Origin: Nocardioides terrae
GTDB lineage: Bacteria; Actinomycetota; Actinomycetes; Propionibacteriales; Nocardioidaceae
Reading direction: 5' to 3'
Length of the DNA: 64,000 nt
Assembly: GCF_900112345.1 (NCBI RefSeq)
Contig: NZ_FOLB01000004.1
Location: 186,001 to 250,000, forward strand
Shown: positions 63,283-64,000 of the stretch, piece by piece
How positions within the stretch are numbered: position 1 is the first letter of the stretch
How the letters are laid out: each line of letters starts with the position of its first letter
Position numbers and translations under genes: made by a program
The notes under the pieces: generated by a model
The model's database searches: none
Seen by the model: the letters and a program-made list of their open reading frames with translations, nothing else
Told to the model about the DNA's origin: nothing

Positions 63283-63304
63283 GTCTGCATCTCTGCTGCG
63301 CGGA

Positions 63305-64000
63305 TCAGCCGGGGAGGGCGAAGGAGTCGGGGCCGACCTGGGTCGCCAGCCCGTCGTCGACGAGGCCTCGCAGAGCGCGGTCGCGCTGGTCGGGCTTGTC
63401 CCAGACCGCCTCGAGCGCGCTGCGGTGCACCGGGCCGTCCGCGTCGCGCAGGACGGCAAGAAGGCGCCCGCGGCACTGGCGATCGGTGCCGGCCCAGGTC
63501 TGCACCTTCCGCTCGGGGCCCGCGTACGTCGGCCGGCCGGCTGTCCGCCACGCGCAGAGGTGTGCCACCGGGCAGGCGTCGCAGCGTGGCGCGACCGCCG
63601 TGCACACCAGGGCGCCGAGCTCCATGACGGCCACCGACCAGACCGCGGCGGAGTCATCGTGGGGGAGCACCGACGCGGCGAGCGCCCGCTCGGCCTTGGT
63701 GACGCCCGGCGCTGGGAACTCGTGTCCGGCCAGCAGCCGGGCGAAGACCCGTCGGACGTTGGTGTCGAGCACGACGTGGCGCCGGCCGAAGCCGAACGAC
63801 GCCACAGCGGCGGCGGTGTAGTCGCCGACTCCGGGAAGCGCCAGCAGGTCGTCGTACTCGTCGGGGACGGCGCCGTCGTGCTGCTCCACGATCGCGGCGG
63901 CGGCCGCGTGCAGGCGCAGGGCCCGGCGCGGGTAGCCCAGCCGGCCCCAGGCCCGGACGGCCTCACCGCTCGGCTCGGCGGCCAGCGCGGCGGGTGTCGG
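63305..64000 (-). CDS. mutY: A/G-specific adenine glycosylase MutY (3' part)
   Basis: The frame runs off the window end; about 231 C-terminal residues are visible. The helix-hairpin-helix LPGVGDYTAAAVASFGFG is followed by the catalytic Asp in VLDTNVRRVFARL, and a [4Fe-4S] cluster motif C-x6-C-x2-C-x5-C (CTAVAPRCDACPVAHLC). The enzyme removes adenine mispaired with 8-oxoguanine. After the cluster only a short winged-helix-like tail remains (about 80 residues), so the NUDIX-type recognition domain of Gram-negative MutY is absent, as in many actinomycetes. It is convergent with clpC. Confidence 0.93.
   Translation of the reverse strand, partial: PTPAALAAEPSGEAVRAWGRLGYPRRALRLHAAAAAIVEQHDGAVPDEYDDLLALPGVGDYTAAAVASFGFGRRHVVLDTNVRRVFARLLAGHEFPAPGVTKAERALAASVLPHDDSAAVWSVAVMELGALVCTAVAPRCDACPVAHLCAWRTAGRPTYAGPERKVQTWAGTDRQCRGRLLAVLRDADGPVHRSALEAVWDKPDQRDRALRGLVDDGLATQVGPDSFALPG

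Overview
The window looks like chromosomal DNA of a high-GC actinomycete, most probably a Nocardioides-like member of the Propionibacteriales. Reasons: very GC-rich codon third positions, Lsr2, a ClpC gene with a candidate ClgR box, a ftsH-folE-folP-folB-folK-DUF3180 run, a Cds1-type cysteine desulfhydrase, many GTG starts with ATGA/GTGA/TGATG overlaps, and many leaderless-looking promoters (TANNNT 6-8 nt before the start codon). No rRNA, tRNA, transposase, phage gene or CRISPR array was seen. No gene-free stretch exceeds about 210 bp.

Region 1 (1-15.9 kb) is an aromatic-acid catabolic island. It opens with the 3' part of a branched-chain-type ABC binding protein. Next come galB-galC-galD-like genes with a type I (VOC) extradiol dioxygenase, which together read as a gallate-type meta-cleavage module. 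An IclR regulator is convergent with that module and divergent from pcaH-pcaG-pcaB-pcaDC(fused)-pobA. A LysR regulator is divergent from pcaF-pcaI-pcaJ. These encode a complete ortho (beta-ketoadipate) route from 4-hydroxybenzoate or protocatechuate to succinyl-CoA and acetyl-CoA. A benzaldehyde-dehydrogenase-like ALDH closes the island.

Region 2 (16-32.8 kb) is mixed: a LuxR-type regulator with a degenerate receiver, a SigB/SigF-type sigma factor, malate:quinone oxidoreductase, a fatty-acyl-CoA ligase, a secreted M6 metalloprotease, Cds1, a HemK-like methyltransferase carrying an inverted-repeat-bounded insertion, two small membrane proteins, a metallo-beta-lactamase-fold protein, and a sugar importer (two permeases plus lipoprotein) with a GH13 alpha-glucosidase.

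Region 3 (33-42.9 kb) holds the LacI regulator of that sugar operon with helically phased GCAAG repeats, a TPP riboswitch driving a thiamine ABC importer operon, a PAP2 membrane protein, an NlpC/P60 hydrolase, a large acyl-CoA dehydrogenase/oxidase and a small alpha/beta-hydrolase-like protein.

Region 4 (43-64 kb) is core actinobacterial housekeeping: ppa, dacB, a DUF2342 metalloprotease, tilS, hpt, ftsH, folE, folP, folB, folK, DUF3180, a coiled-coil membrane protein, a DUF2520 dehydrogenase-like protein, panC, panD, a rhodanese, nadB, nadC, coaX, lsr2, clpC and the 3' part of mutY.

The least explained structures are an eight-unit, 22-bp-period inverted repeat array between folE and folP that runs into the folP promoter, the insertion inside the HemK-like gene, and the pairing of galBCD genes with a VOC-type rather than a LigB-type dioxygenase.
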